Below are positions 24,727 through 35,217 of a DNA stretch of 64,000 nucleotides, one piece after another (position 1 is the stretch's first letter; each line of letters begins with the position of its first letter). Position numbers and translations under genes: made by a program. The notes under the pieces are model-generated. The model was not told where the DNA came from, searched no databases, and saw only the letters and a program-made list of their open reading frames with translations. The DNA comes from Helianthus annuus (taxonomy: Eukaryota > Streptophyta > Magnoliopsida > Asterales > Asteraceae), in assembly GCF_002127325.2 (NCBI RefSeq), contig NC_035439.2, forward strand, positions 143,369,845-143,433,844, read 5' to 3'.

Positions 24727-24803
24727 GCGTGAACCCGGACTCGAACCCGCGACCACAACAACCAAAACAATGTGCATTAACCAACTGGGCTATATCCCAG
24801 CAT
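24727..24803 (-). other. tRNA-like sequence with A and B boxes inside LTR-B
   Basis: Minus strand reads TAGCCCAGTTGGTTAATGC (A-box like) and GGGTTCGAGTCC (B box). The T stem (GCGGG/CCGGG) and acceptor ends do not pair, so this is not a working tRNA. It may be an old SINE head or a captured pol III promoter. Confidence 0.45.
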
Positions 24804-26160
24804 GTGAATAGATTGGATCGGTTATACATTTAAGAACGCATTAACTGCGAATTTAAATCAAAACAAAAGAAACCGCCAACTGTTCGGTTCTTCTTCTCCG
24901 ACATAAATCACCACCGGAACCTTGTGACCTCCTGCATTCCATAACCGACCTGTAACGACATCTATAAAATCCGAGCCAACTCCTCTTTCTCGTTCCTTTC
25001 TCGCTCCCGAAATCAAAAACTAAACCGGAACCAAAACCCGATACGAGTCTTCGCCGGGAAACCGAGGATCGCCGGAACCACCTGCCATCGTCTTCACCAT
25101 CTCCGGCCACCACCTTCGTCGTCGTCCGGTAACGTATCCGACTCGTTTTCGTTTTTCCGATCATTCTCGTTACTGTATATATATTATTATTATTATTATC
25201 ACAATTTTTATTATTATTATATTAAGACAGATAATTAGTATTTATAAAATCAGTTTATATATATATATCAGAAAATTATAATGAAACAAATCAGAATTTT
25301 ATTATATAAAATCCGGTTTATGTTGTTAATATATAATTCTGAAATATTTATTTAAAATCAGAATTTGATAACATATATTATTATTTTCTGATTTAATAAT
25401 TAAATCAGAAATTTAATAAAACAGTTTATTTTCAGAATTTTATTTTATTAATTCAGATCTATTATTTATAAATCAGAAATTATATTATTTGTATTATTAT
25501 TTTAATAAAACAGAATTCATATTTTATTTATTTCTAAATCAGATTTATCATTTGTATTTATTTAAAAAAAAAAACAGTTTATTTAATTCAGAATTTTGTA
25601 ATTATTATTTCAGAATTATTAATCTAAAAATCAGATATATTATTTCATTAATTCAGAATTTTATTTCTATTAATTATTTTCTGAATTATATATTAAATAT
25701 CAGAATTTTTATTTATTTTATTTCAGATTTATTTATTTAATTTATAAACTAGAAACTTTATAAATAAGTTATTTGTTTATAAGATTATTAACTAATGTTG
25801 TGGTAATTATTTTAGATTGTTAAAATAATTATTTATCTATTTAAATTCCTATTTATTTTATGGTTCCAACACTTTAGGAATTTTGTATTATTTATGTCTT
25901 ATTATCTAAATTATTCTATAAATTCCCAAATAATTAATCAAATCCTCAAAATTAATAGGGTAATTCTCTTGTGCACGATCTTCTTGGAAAATCCCTGATT
26001 CTATTATCTTTTTCCAATATACGCAACGCAACCTAAGGTGAGTATACTTGACCCATTTTCTTTTTACACGTTTGGGTGTAGTATGCATTTCCTATATCAA
26101 AAACACAGTGATAAACGCTTTTATTGCACAATCTATCCATGCTCATATTCCAAAAAAAAA

Positions 26161-26595
26161 AAAAAAAAAAATGGAAACTTATCATCAAGATAGGGGTGAT
26201 TCCCAAACCTTGATGATTAGCTCCACTCACTTTCTAACTTCACCAACGAGCTAGAGGTGATTCTCTTACCTCGGAGGTAGTTACCAACTTTTATTCGTTC
26301 TCAATGAAATTTTATGATTGAACGTTCCTTTTCAAAAATTTTAGAATTTATTTCACGTGCATGCTAATACGATATACTGGATTCGTGTTACTTGGGTTAA
26401 ACTTTATGTGATAAACTTGTCATTAACTTCGTAAGAAGCCACACCTTAACATATTCGATGGGTTGACCTGTGTATTCACATGCCAAGGATACGTTAATCT
26501 TGTTAACTAAGTATGGCATGTGGATTGTTCTAAATTTTTATGAAAATATGTTAATCTTAGATTTCGAGGACGAAATCTCCTAAAGTAGGGGAGAC
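26161..26595 (+). other. Short internal remnant with purine tract before LTR-A copy 2
   Basis: Two hairpin-leader units at 26181-26218 and 26240-26280 match those after LTR-A. It ends TTCGAGGACGAAATCTCC and AAAGTAGGGGAGAC (purine tract, about 26582-26595). The bulk of a normal internal region is missing. Confidence 0.6.
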
Positions 26596-27111
26596 TGTAA
26601 CATCCGCCAATTCTAGAGCTGTAGGTTGTAACGCCCCTCCCGTATATACGGGTATTGTTAGGTTTAATCTATTAACTCTATTACCACCCTTCCGAGGGTT
26701 AGGCTATGTTAATTGCGTAACTATGGTTTGGACATGTGGATTTCATCGTTACGAGTATGACAGTTAATTGAATATCAGTTGTTCACATGGATTAGATTTG
26801 ATAAACTATTAACTCTATTATGCTATATCAAACCTGTATACTCGCCAGCAATTATTTGTTGATTGTATTTTAAATGCATACTGCAGGTTGAGGATCCAAG
26901 AAAAACAAGAAAAGACTAGGATGGCTTAGAAACCCATCAACTATTTAAACTTCCAAATCTATGTTATGTATTTGAACTTTTCTATGTATTGTATGAAACT
27001 TATGATTATCAATGAAATAAACTTTAATTATTGTCACAATTAGTGTTATGATGTCTTTGAACAGTTTGTACGTCTCATCTCGATGTTTCCGCCATCGGTT
27101 GGGGTGTGACA
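26596..27111 (+). repeat. LTR-A, copy 2 (516 bp)
   Basis: Same start, end and length as 19842-20357 and followed by the same primer site. Apparent identity implies either very recent insertion or gene conversion. Confidence 0.88.
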
Positions 27112-29035
27112 GATTGGTATCAGAGCCATAACTATAGGGAATTAGGATTGCCTTGCTTTACCTAGTCTATAGTTTAAGAGCTTTCTCATTTACTTGCTGT
27201 TAAAGACATTATCCTTTGCTTTCTTCTTTGCTTCTCTCTATTCTTTTGGACTTCTAATATACAAGCCTTTCCTAAGGCTAACACAATACACACTTGGAAG
27301 CTTTGAAGACACTCTTATAACACAATCGAAATGATTCATCAAGATAGGGGTGATTCCCACACTTGGTGATGATTTTCACTCAGCTATACTTTGATTTTGC
27401 ACGAAATCTACCCTCAAGTTAGGAGTGATATCCAAATCTTGATGGGAGTTTTCCATTTCCTAATCTAGTGGACCCTCATCTTTGGATGGGTACTAACCAC
27501 GTTAGGGTACGACGTCATCAAGTTAGAGGTGAAACTCGCATCTTGTTAACTAGTCCCATTCCTCGATTTTCGATCTCGCCAAAGTTTCGATTTTCCCAAT
27601 CGATTAAGGACGTGTAGTAACTGGAAGGACAAACACCGTTAGTCGCCCCTCGATGAGAGTGTTTGTCTAATAGGCCAAAGCACGCTTCCTTAATTCGAAA
27701 AGGACTTCGATTCACTTTGGAATAGTCTATGTTACGTTCCGTGACACTCTATATTTTATGATGAATCTCTTTTTATGTTATCTCAATTATCATGTGATTT
27801 ACATTTGAGCGTTATCTTCGATTCACGTTTGGGAACACGAAGCACGTTATTATCGCAATCCAAAACAATTAATAACTACTCTCTTTCGTGAACAAACTAA
27901 ATTTATATTGCTTTCATTATTCTATGTGAAACATCATTCTATGTGTAATACTATGTTAAACTATGTGAAACTATTTGGTGATCCATGTGAGAAACTATGT
28001 GCTATGTGATGCATACATGAAGTCAATTTTCCTAAACAAAAACATTATGATTAAAAGTCTCATCCATTTCTTGTTTTGAATTTCTAGATGTCATCATCTC
28101 GTCAGTACTCTCACTCTCCCAGAAAATCCAAGTTCCTTTTTATCAGATGTACACTTTATTATCTTCGATCTTTTATGATGAAACTCTTCCTTGTCAATTT
28201 TGAACCATTTTTTTTAGGATTTCACTTTTGCGCATACATCATACGATTATACATCATTAGCATGCATAATTTCACTTAATTTTAATTACACTTTCGTAAC
28301 AACGAGTGAAGACATATCATCGAGATAGGAGTGATTTCCTTACCTTGACGATTAACTTCGCTTCTTTTCTCATCTTACAACGACCTCACCAACGGATTTG
28401 GGGTGATTCCCTTACCTAGGTGATCGTTACCAATACTTTCTTTAATAGATTATATTGCGTAAACACGATCATGTTTATACCTAAATCATTTATCATGTAT
28501 TTCAAAATGCTTCATTTATTTAGACGTATCTCCTATTCTATAATCTATTTTCACATCGCTCGCATCACTATACTAAAGAATTCTAAATTTCCAATTGAGA
28601 ATCAAACCAACTTTTCATACAGAATATTACAAATATTATCCGATCAGTTATCAAAACTCTTTTCAAGATCAACAAAAACATTTTATTAAGGACACCTTTC
28701 ACGATCACCAGGTTCATATACCAAAATTCCTTTTCCTAAGGTTAAACCTTTTCACTAGAATCTGTAAACTTCGAAGTTAGTAATACAAAAAAAAAAAAAA
28801 AAAAAAAAACTTCTTAAAACGATGCAAACATTTTAATTCGAAGAACTTTTCAAAACCTCGCTTGATACGTTAATTAAATTCAAAACACGTGGGCAAGGAA
28901 ACTTTATAAGGACGACAAATTTTCAGCTATGAATTTTTTTTTTTTAAAACCATAATAGCACTTCCATTCTTTTACAAAGTATCCTTTCGCATAATCAAAA
29001 CCATACAAAGCACTTCCATCGGTTGGGGTGTGACA
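27112..29035 (+). repeat. Truncated second internal copy ending in a 20-bp LTR-A tail
   Basis: 27112-29000 repeats 20358-22243 with only a few substitutions (for example near 27478 and 28031) and a different A-run length. At 29000 it jumps to CCATACAAAGCACTT and then to the last 20 bp of LTR-A (29016-29035). The rest of the internal region and nearly all of the third LTR are deleted. Confidence 0.8.
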
Positions 29036-29548
29036 GCTACCGTAAATTACGGTGTCCACCGTAATTTACGGTGGACCCTGTACAAAAATGTATTTTTGAT
29101 TAGTTTTGTTTCCCGAACTCGTTTAGATACGTTTTAAATCCCGTATGACTAAAGCATTTCATGTTTTTATGAAATGTAGGTACTTTGTGGATGCCGGAAG
29201 AAGATCAAGCTCAACGAAGAACCGAACACGATATAGTTACATGCTTCCGCACTTGGCCTCGTCATAAATTTTAAATGACGAATCTGATTACGTTATGTCA
29301 ATTAACTTTTGGTCTGCGAAAAGTTTTAATAAACCCATATTTCCAATGTATATGTAATCTTAATTGCATGATTGATTTCGTAAAATATACGTTAAATCTT
29401 GAATTATAAGAACGGGTGTTACACAAGCCCAATCCTCGTGTTTTAGGTGACTCGTTTCCGATCCGTTTTTAACTACTATTACATAACAAAATAAATAAAA
29501 AAAATAATAATTAAATATATAAATAAAACGGAAGTACAAGGCGTTACA

Positions 29549-30222
29549 CCCGGAGGGGGGATCCGTGACCAAGCTCCGGCGTGAGAGTAAGTAAACTTGC
29601 CGGAGATAATGAGAAGCCTATTCCGAGAAATATTACCGCCGGAATATTCTCCTTGGTGTGGATTCTTGTGTGTGAGTAATTATATAGGAGTAAATGCTTA
29701 TACGAGGTTGTCGGAATGAATGAGGTTACCGAGCATTTAGTGAGGGACGATCTTCTGTATCCTTGAGTTTCTTTACCTTCCTTATATAAAGAGAGTGACT
29801 TATCTCTCTTGGGAAACAGAACTGAACGATCTAACGGCTTCTAGATCTCCTTGGGGAACTCAGACAGCAGCAGGATCAAAGGCTTCATTAAATGTGGCCA
29901 GCTTGATGTACTTCCCTTTTCCAGCGACTTTATCTTCCCCATCAGTCAAGCATTTAATGATCTCTGTGTTCTCCTTGGATCCTCCTTTATTTCCCGCTCA
30001 TTTTATGTTACCATGGACACTTTTGGGAGAGGATATGAGGAGTGGGCTTGTTAATTGGGCCCAAACGACAGAAGCCCAAGACGGGTTATATTGGGCTACC
30101 AACTAGGCCCGTCGTCACAACTTATATCCAATCTTAGACTGTTAGGTATGAGGTCCGTGGGAGGCCCTTGGAGAAGCCAACTAGGACCAGCAATACCCCC
30201 ACGAGTCTAGGCTCGTTGTAAC
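29549..30222. other. Right half of the unclassified repeat interrupted by the solo LTR
   Basis: Continues the 8540-8666 sequence. It contains CTTATATAAAGAGAG at about 29783-29797, a good TATA-box context, then about 450 bp without a credible protein (the 29795-30106 frame is atypical and lies wholly in this repeat). It may be the promoter-bearing end of another retroelement. Confidence 0.4.
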
Positions 30223-30813
30223 TAGAGGTGTACAAATCAGGTACTTTTAATAACCGGATTTGGTTATGGAACTTGTTTCGGTTTCTCGTTTTAGGGGTTG
30301 GAACGGTTATTACTATAACCGGTTCGGTTCTGGTTCCGATTATTTGACCAAAAAACCATATCCTATGTGCCCGGTTCCGGTTATTATGAAACTGGGTATC
30401 AAAATACCCTATTTTCGGGTTTTTATATACCCTATTTCCGAGATTTTTAGTACCATATTTTCAGATTTCTTAATACCCTATTGCGTTTTTTTGCCATATT
30501 TTCTCGTCTTTTTGTTTGTTATTATTAAATATGCATTGTATAACGTAAAAAAATTAAAATAAATGCACTAACATAAATTTAAAATATAGATATTAGAATC
30601 ATGTATCGGGTATAGGCGGGTATAATCGATTCGGGTTCCAGTTCTTGTCCGATTTCATGTATTTATCGGGTATGATCGGTTTCGGTTCCAGATATTGAGA
30701 TCAAAATGCATACCCTATCTATACCATATGGGTAGAGTCGGTTTTGGGTATAGAATACCCGAGTATTAAAAAATCTGTTACAGTTTTAGGTACGATTTTT
30801 TCGTGCACCTCTA
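30223..30813. mobile_element. hAT MITE with CGGTTCGG-type interior
   Basis: Ends TAGAGGTGTACAAATC and CGTGCACCTCTA are inverted. Flanks GTTGTAAC (30215-30222) and GTCGTAAT (30814-30821) agree at 6 of 8 bases. The interior is a patchwork of GGTTCGGTT, ATACCCTAT and GGGTAT words. Confidence 0.72.
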
Positions 30814-31538
30814 GTCGTAATCGTTGTTGCATCCACGTTCTCCACAGCCCTTGTTTCTTTATTCAATTGTTTTTTAATAGTGACGATGGAGGGGGGATGT
30901 GGAAGATCATCACCACACCCCATAGGGTGATGATAAAGGGGATGATGACCTAGAGGATAGTTATGGCGTTAGTGGAGAGTTCAAATGAGAAGAATATTTT
31001 TATAAGAAGAAGAAGAAAAAAGAATTTTTAACCAATAAGAATGCTTTATTTTGCTTCATTTAATATTTGTATGTAATATTATTGTAAGGGTATATTGGTA
31101 AACTTAAATAGATCATTAATTAGTAGTCTTCCTATTTAATTAACTACTTAAATTTGTAATTTATTTTCAAAAAAAATATATTTAAAAAAATTAATAATTT
31201 ATAATGTAGGATAAGTTACGAGATGTGTAGGATAAATTACGAGTTGTGTATAATAAATTTCGATGTGTGTAGGATACATTTCAATATGTGTAGGATAAAT
31301 TTCGAAATCTATAGAACAAATTTTGATGTGTGTAGACAAAAAAAAATTATTATGGAGGATGATAGTTTTTATGACTAATTAATTAGTCAAAGATAATAAT
31401 AAATAAGATGGAAAAAAATATTTGATGTTTTACAATTTTACCTTTTGTTCTTTTTCTTCTCAATTAATTTTTCTTCTCAAATGACCCTCCCCCTATGGCG
31501 TTAAGGCTCATTAGCACACTTAATAGCCTTAAAAATAA
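30814..31538. other. AT-rich intergenic DNA with a 22-bp degenerate tandem repeat
   Basis: 31205-31340 holds about six diverged copies of GTAGGATAAATTTCGATGTG. Nothing else recognisable; no gene seen. Confidence 0.5.
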
Positions 31539-32330
31539 GAGTACATTACAAGTTTTGTTCTTTATGTATTTACCAACTTGCATGCGGTGTATTTTGACTT
31601 CAAATTGATTGGTTTTGTCCTTAATGTTTCAAAATCCTGCACGTTATGTCCTTTTGCCCTAACATAGTTAGATTTTTTGGTTAAATCAGACTACAAAGGG
31701 CATTTTCGTCTTCTTACCCATTTATTTAATATATGATTTTAAAAAATAAAACAAAATATTTGATTACACTAGAGATGGGCATAATACCCGGTTCCAAACT
31801 CGAACCCGTAGAACCGACCCGGAACCGGTTCTAGTTCGTACCCGGTACATAGGATAACCGGGTCCAGGTTCAAAAAACCCGGTGGTTCCTACCCGGTTCC
31901 ATTTTTTCTCATAATAAATGGGTAGTACCCGGTTCCGAACCCTACCCAGTTTATACCCGGTGGTAATCATTACACCACCAACCCACCACACCAACCACCC
32001 TCCACCGCCGCCACCACCACCACCACCTTCATCATATACAACCACTGTCACCACCACCCTCCACCACCACCATCGTCATCGTATACAACCTCCCACAATA
32101 ACCGCCGCCCCTAACCCACCTCCCACAACAACCGCCGCCCCTAACCCACCTCCCACAACCGTAGCCGCCCTTAACCCACCTCCCACAACCGCAACCGCCC
32201 TTAACCCAGCACCGCCCCATAACCACCGCCATCAACCCACCAACCCCGGCCTACCACCGGATTGTTGAGAGACGAGATGGATGGAATTTCAGATTATGTT
32301 AAGAGAGAAAAAGGAGAGAGGGGGGGAATC

Positions 32331-32389
<59 letters not shown>

Positions 32390-32638
32390 CTTTTATTTTT
32401 TGGTTTTGTACAAAACACTCCCTCATTAAAAATTCTTTACACAATACCCCTGGTAAAATGACAACAATGCCCTCACGTGCAAGGTAGATGATTATACTTA
32501 ACCAAAAAATCTAACTGGGATAACGTTAAAGGACATAACGTGCAAGATTTTGAAACGTTAAGGACAAAACTAGTCAATTTTAAAGTGAAAGGACCGTATG
32601 CAATTTGATACATACATAAGAAAACTTGTAATTTACTC
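31539..32638. mobile_element. 1.1-kb Mutator-like fold-back element carrying foreign sequence
   Basis: Arms of about 180 bp: GAGTACATTACAAGTTTTG...CTAACATAGTTAGATTTTTTGG and its complement at 32461-32638, the second arm ending CTTGTAATTTACTC. Flanks TAAAAATAA (31530-31538) and TGATAATAA (32639-32647) agree at 7 of 9 bases. Between the arms sit the left end of a hAT element (TAGAGATGGGCATAATACCC at 31770), a C/A-rich stretch coding Pro/Thr/His repeats (about 31975-32250) and a (GA)n microsatellite (32334-32386). Confidence 0.75.
32334..32386. repeat. (GA)n microsatellite
   Basis: About 26 uninterrupted GA units inside the fold-back element. Confidence 0.9.
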
Positions 32639-32732
32639 TGATAATAATTAACAAAACACAAAACAACCAAACCTTACATGGTCAGCTTTTGTCTGATATC
32701 CATAGTATTTGATAGTTCTCAACAATAATCCT

Positions 32733-33026
32733 TAGGGCTGCAAACGAACCGAACGAACACGAACATGGCCTTGTTCGTGTTCGTTTGTTAAGGATTTCAT
32801 GTGTTCACGAACAGTTCACGAACACTTACCGAACGAGAGTTTTTGTTCGTGTTCGTTTGTTAAGGAAATGAACTTGTTCGTGTTCGTTTGTGTTCGTTTG
32901 TTAATTTAGGTACCGAACACAAACGAACGTTCATGAACGCACACAGACGCAAACGAACACAAACAAACGTTAATGAACATAAACAAACACAAACGAACAT
33001 ATATTTACTTTCGAAGATGATCATAA

Positions 33027-33062
<36 letters not shown>

Positions 33063-33338
33063 ACTAAGTAGATCCACCCAAAATATACCAAGCTAATTAT
33101 CCAAACTTGAGTAGCTTAATATATAATTTTTATAAACATAACATAAAGTAGTGTCTCAAAACTTCATCTTAAATTTCAAGTCTCCATTTAATCCACCAAA
33201 ATAACCTTGAGATCGTCTATAACCAAAATAAACTTGAATTCGTCCAACCATCATCAAGTAAGCTCAACACATATGACATAAACAAACGATAAAATATAAG
33301 TTGGGCCATACAATATAATATAATATAAGTTGGGTAAT

Positions 33339-33398
<60 letters not shown>

Positions 33399-33667
33399 GA
33401 TCCTAAGAGAAGTCCACCCTATTTGAGAAACTTGAGAAGCATTCTGAACCACACATTTTCCTAAGCCTTTCGTAATATACACATATGTATAGTTTAAAAT
33501 TGACTATATACATATATGTATATTGTCAAATCTTGAAGTATACACATATGTATATAGTCAATTTTACACTATACATATGTGTATATTATGAAAAGCTTAG
33601 GAAAAATGTATGGTCTAGAATGCTTCTCAAGTTTCTCAATTAGCCTAGTGTTTCTCACAAGATCCTA

Positions 33668-33716
<49 letters not shown>

Positions 33717-33977
33717 ATATATTCCTATACACAAACGAACATGAACATACAAACGAACATAAACAAACGAACACAAACGAACGTAAACGAACACGTTACC
33801 GAACGTTCACGAACACAAATGAACGAACATGGCCTTTGTTCATGTTCGTTCATTTAACTAAACGAACGAAATTTTTTGTTCGTGTTCGTTCATTTATTAA
33901 ACGAACGAACACAAACGAACTTCCCGCCGAACGGTTCATGAACTGTTCGCTGAAAGTTCAGTTCGTTTGCAGCCCTA
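32733..33977. mobile_element. hAT element with GTTCGTTTG-motif interior
   Basis: Ends TAGGGCTGCAAACGAAC and GTTCGTTTGCAGCCCTA. Perfect 8-bp duplication ATAATCCT at 32725-32732 and 33978-33985. Both arms consist of GAACACAAACGAAC-like words. A 37-bp A tract lies at about 33029-33060, and a second element is nested at 33391-33672. No transposase. Confidence 0.88.
33343..33720. mobile_element. (TA)n-anchored inverted-repeat element nested in the hAT element
   Basis: A (TA)n tract at 33343-33390, then AGGGTAGGGATCC...GATCCTAACCCT (33391-33672), then (TA)n and (GT)n to about 33720. Arms share GAGAAACTTGAGAAGCATTC and CACATATGTATA blocks. The insertion target or duplication seems to be the TA microsatellite itself. 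Confidence 0.7.
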
Positions 33978-34253
33978 ATAATCCTTATTATAATAATAGT
34001 TTGATAAAAGCTATAAAGTAGTCATCTTTTCTTTTGCTTTAAACAAAAACAAGGTATATTGTTAGTACTGATTTTGATTGTAAACTATAACCTGTTTGAT
34101 AATAAATATTTGGTATTCAATTTTGGAATCAAGAGGCACAACCATCCAGTCTGAATGCACTTTAATCAGCATTTTATTTTATTCAATCTATTTATTTTGA
34201 AACATTAAATTAGAGATAGAGAAAGAAAGAATCACATCAAATAGCAATAAAAT

Positions 34254-34529
34254 TCTTTTCTTTTAACGGCAACTTTGGATTACTAACAGACTACTAGATA
34301 TATAAATTAAATTAGAGATAGAGAAAGAAAGAATCAAATCAGTATTTTATCATCGTACCACCAGTAGAACCACCCGATCATATCTAGCTTCACTAGGCAG
34401 TAATGTCTATACATCAATTCAGGAGGAAACACAATAAATATGAGAAAACCCTTTTGTAGGAATCGAATAAACCTCATGATCCCTAAGTCTTATATCACCC
34501 CAAGATACCACTAGACTATGATATCATGG
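34254..34529 (-). mobile_element. tRNA-derived SINE (family with TTACCGTTC-An tail)
   Basis: Minus strand: A box TAGTCTAGTGGTATC (34504-34518), B box GGTTTATTCGATTCC (34459-34473), body shared with 38801-38971, tail GCCGTTAAAAGAAAAG. Flanks resemble each other (CAAATAGCAATAAAA / CAAATAGTAGTATAAA), an imperfect target duplication. A 30-bp direct repeat (TTAGAGATAGAGAAAGAAAG) at 34210 and 34315 shows later rearrangement in the tail. Confidence 0.72.
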
Positions 34530-35217
34530 ACAAATAGTAGTATAAATAGTCATGAGGAATCCGAACACTAATTTTATTATTTAATTTTAATAACATACAT
34601 AAAATTGTGACTCAAAGTTATAAAATTACTTAAAAAAATATTTCTTAGATTAGTTAGGAACACCATAATTGACATATCATATATTGGGACCAAGTTTTTG
34701 CCTATTTCAGTTGAATTTTGGGAGTCAATTAATATATGCTTTTGAATTAAAACCAAAGTGGACCACTTTCACTTTCTTTAAGACTTGGTCTCAAATCACA
34801 ACTTCATGGAAACATCCATACATTATTATGCATGTACTTGTTGTACTACATGCACTAACACTTGTACACTTGTGGAATTCAGCAACTCTCTTTTCCAGGT
34901 TAAAAAAGACCTTTATCATATTTATAATATTTAAATTATGCAAAGTAAGATGAAATCAAGCTGTTATTACTTATTAAAAAACACAACCAATATTAAATCC
35001 AAAAGAAAAGTAAAAATAAGACCTTTCTAAAGAAAACTACAAGCACCAACCTTTTTGGTTCTAGTTGCATTAAAATTATTCAAAATCTTGTTCTGTAACA
35101 CTAACACAAGAACATGAAAGAATTCTAATCTTGGGTGTTTACAAATATATACCTAATCACCCACAAAATATTGTAAAAAATCAAACCCATAAAATAAAAA
35201 AAAAAAATTCTAGAAAA
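34530..35217. other. Intergenic, 3' side of the receptor kinase gene
   Basis: AT-rich. The 35050-35217 part probably holds the 3' UTR of the CCR4-like gene (minus strand). No other gene is supported. Confidence 0.35.

Larger units (their letters stand above)
23999..26160 (+). repeat. LTR-B, a second LTR type inside the mosaic element
   Basis: Begins TGTAACATTTCGTATTTTC directly after a purine tract that is identical to the one before LTR-A at 26596. It differs from LTR-A after TGTAACAT. It contains a perfect 20-bp tandem repeat (24187-24344), a tRNA-like stretch (24727-24803) and AT-rich DNA. Its right end is not defined: at about 26160 the sequence resembles the hairpin leader seen after LTR-A. 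Confidence 0.55.
19842..29035 (+). mobile_element. Mosaic non-autonomous LTR element, innermost layer
   Basis: Flanked by a perfect 5-bp duplication GCTAC (19837-19841 and 29036-29040). Order: LTR-A 19842-20357; leader and internal region 20358-23998; a different LTR (LTR-B) from 23999; a short internal remnant from about 26160; LTR-A 26596-27111; a truncated second internal copy 27112-29000; and the last 20 bp of an LTR-A (29016-29035). No reading frame for retroelement proteins. The layout is not that of a simple LTR-internal-LTR insertion and suggests recombination or template switching before or after insertion. Confidence 0.8.
10921..29423 (+). mobile_element. Non-autonomous LTR element (LARD-like), middle layer of the nest
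   Basis: 5' LTR 10921-13999, internal 14000-17145, 3' LTR 17146-29423 (interrupted 19842-29035, with the repeated GCTAC at 29036-29040). Flanked by a perfect 5-bp duplication CAAGC (10916-10920 and 29424-29428). Total without the insertion is about 9.3 kb. The internal region encodes no recognisable gag, protease, reverse transcriptase or integrase, so the element must have been mobilised in trans. Primer site, purine tract and the GAGGACGAAAC end motif are Gypsy-like (chromovirus style, by recall). Confidence 0.88.
17146..29423 (+). repeat. 3' LTR of the LARD-like element, split by an insertion
   Basis: Left part 17146-19841, right part 29041-29423 (29036-29040 is the duplicated GCTAC). Joined, it is almost identical to 10921-13999. 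The interruption falls exactly inside the palindrome TACCGTAAATTACGGT. Confidence 0.88.
8667..29548 (-). mobile_element. Solo LTR (minus), split by two nested retroelements
   Basis: On the minus strand the LTR starts TGTAACGCCTTG (29548) and ends GGTTGGGGTGTGACA (8667). It is flanked by a perfect 5-bp duplication CCCGG at 8662-8666 and 29549-29553. Actual LTR sequence is 8667-10920 plus 29429-29548, about 2.37 kb; everything between is a later insertion. No internal region, primer site or partner LTR is present, so it is a recombined solo LTR. Its terminal motif CCGCCAT..GGTTGGGGTGTGACA is shared with the 516-bp LTRs of the innermost element, so the two are related. Confidence 0.85.

Noticed and set aside
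24727..24803. Functional tRNA gene
   Set aside because: Acceptor and T stems do not pair; only the box motifs are kept.
24853..25164. 103-residue Arg-rich minus frame
   Set aside because: Inside LTR-B, no domain, composition-driven.
29795..30106. 103-residue plus-strand frame after a TATA-like box
   Set aside because: Wholly within an unclassified repeat, with a second overlapping frame and no recognised domain.
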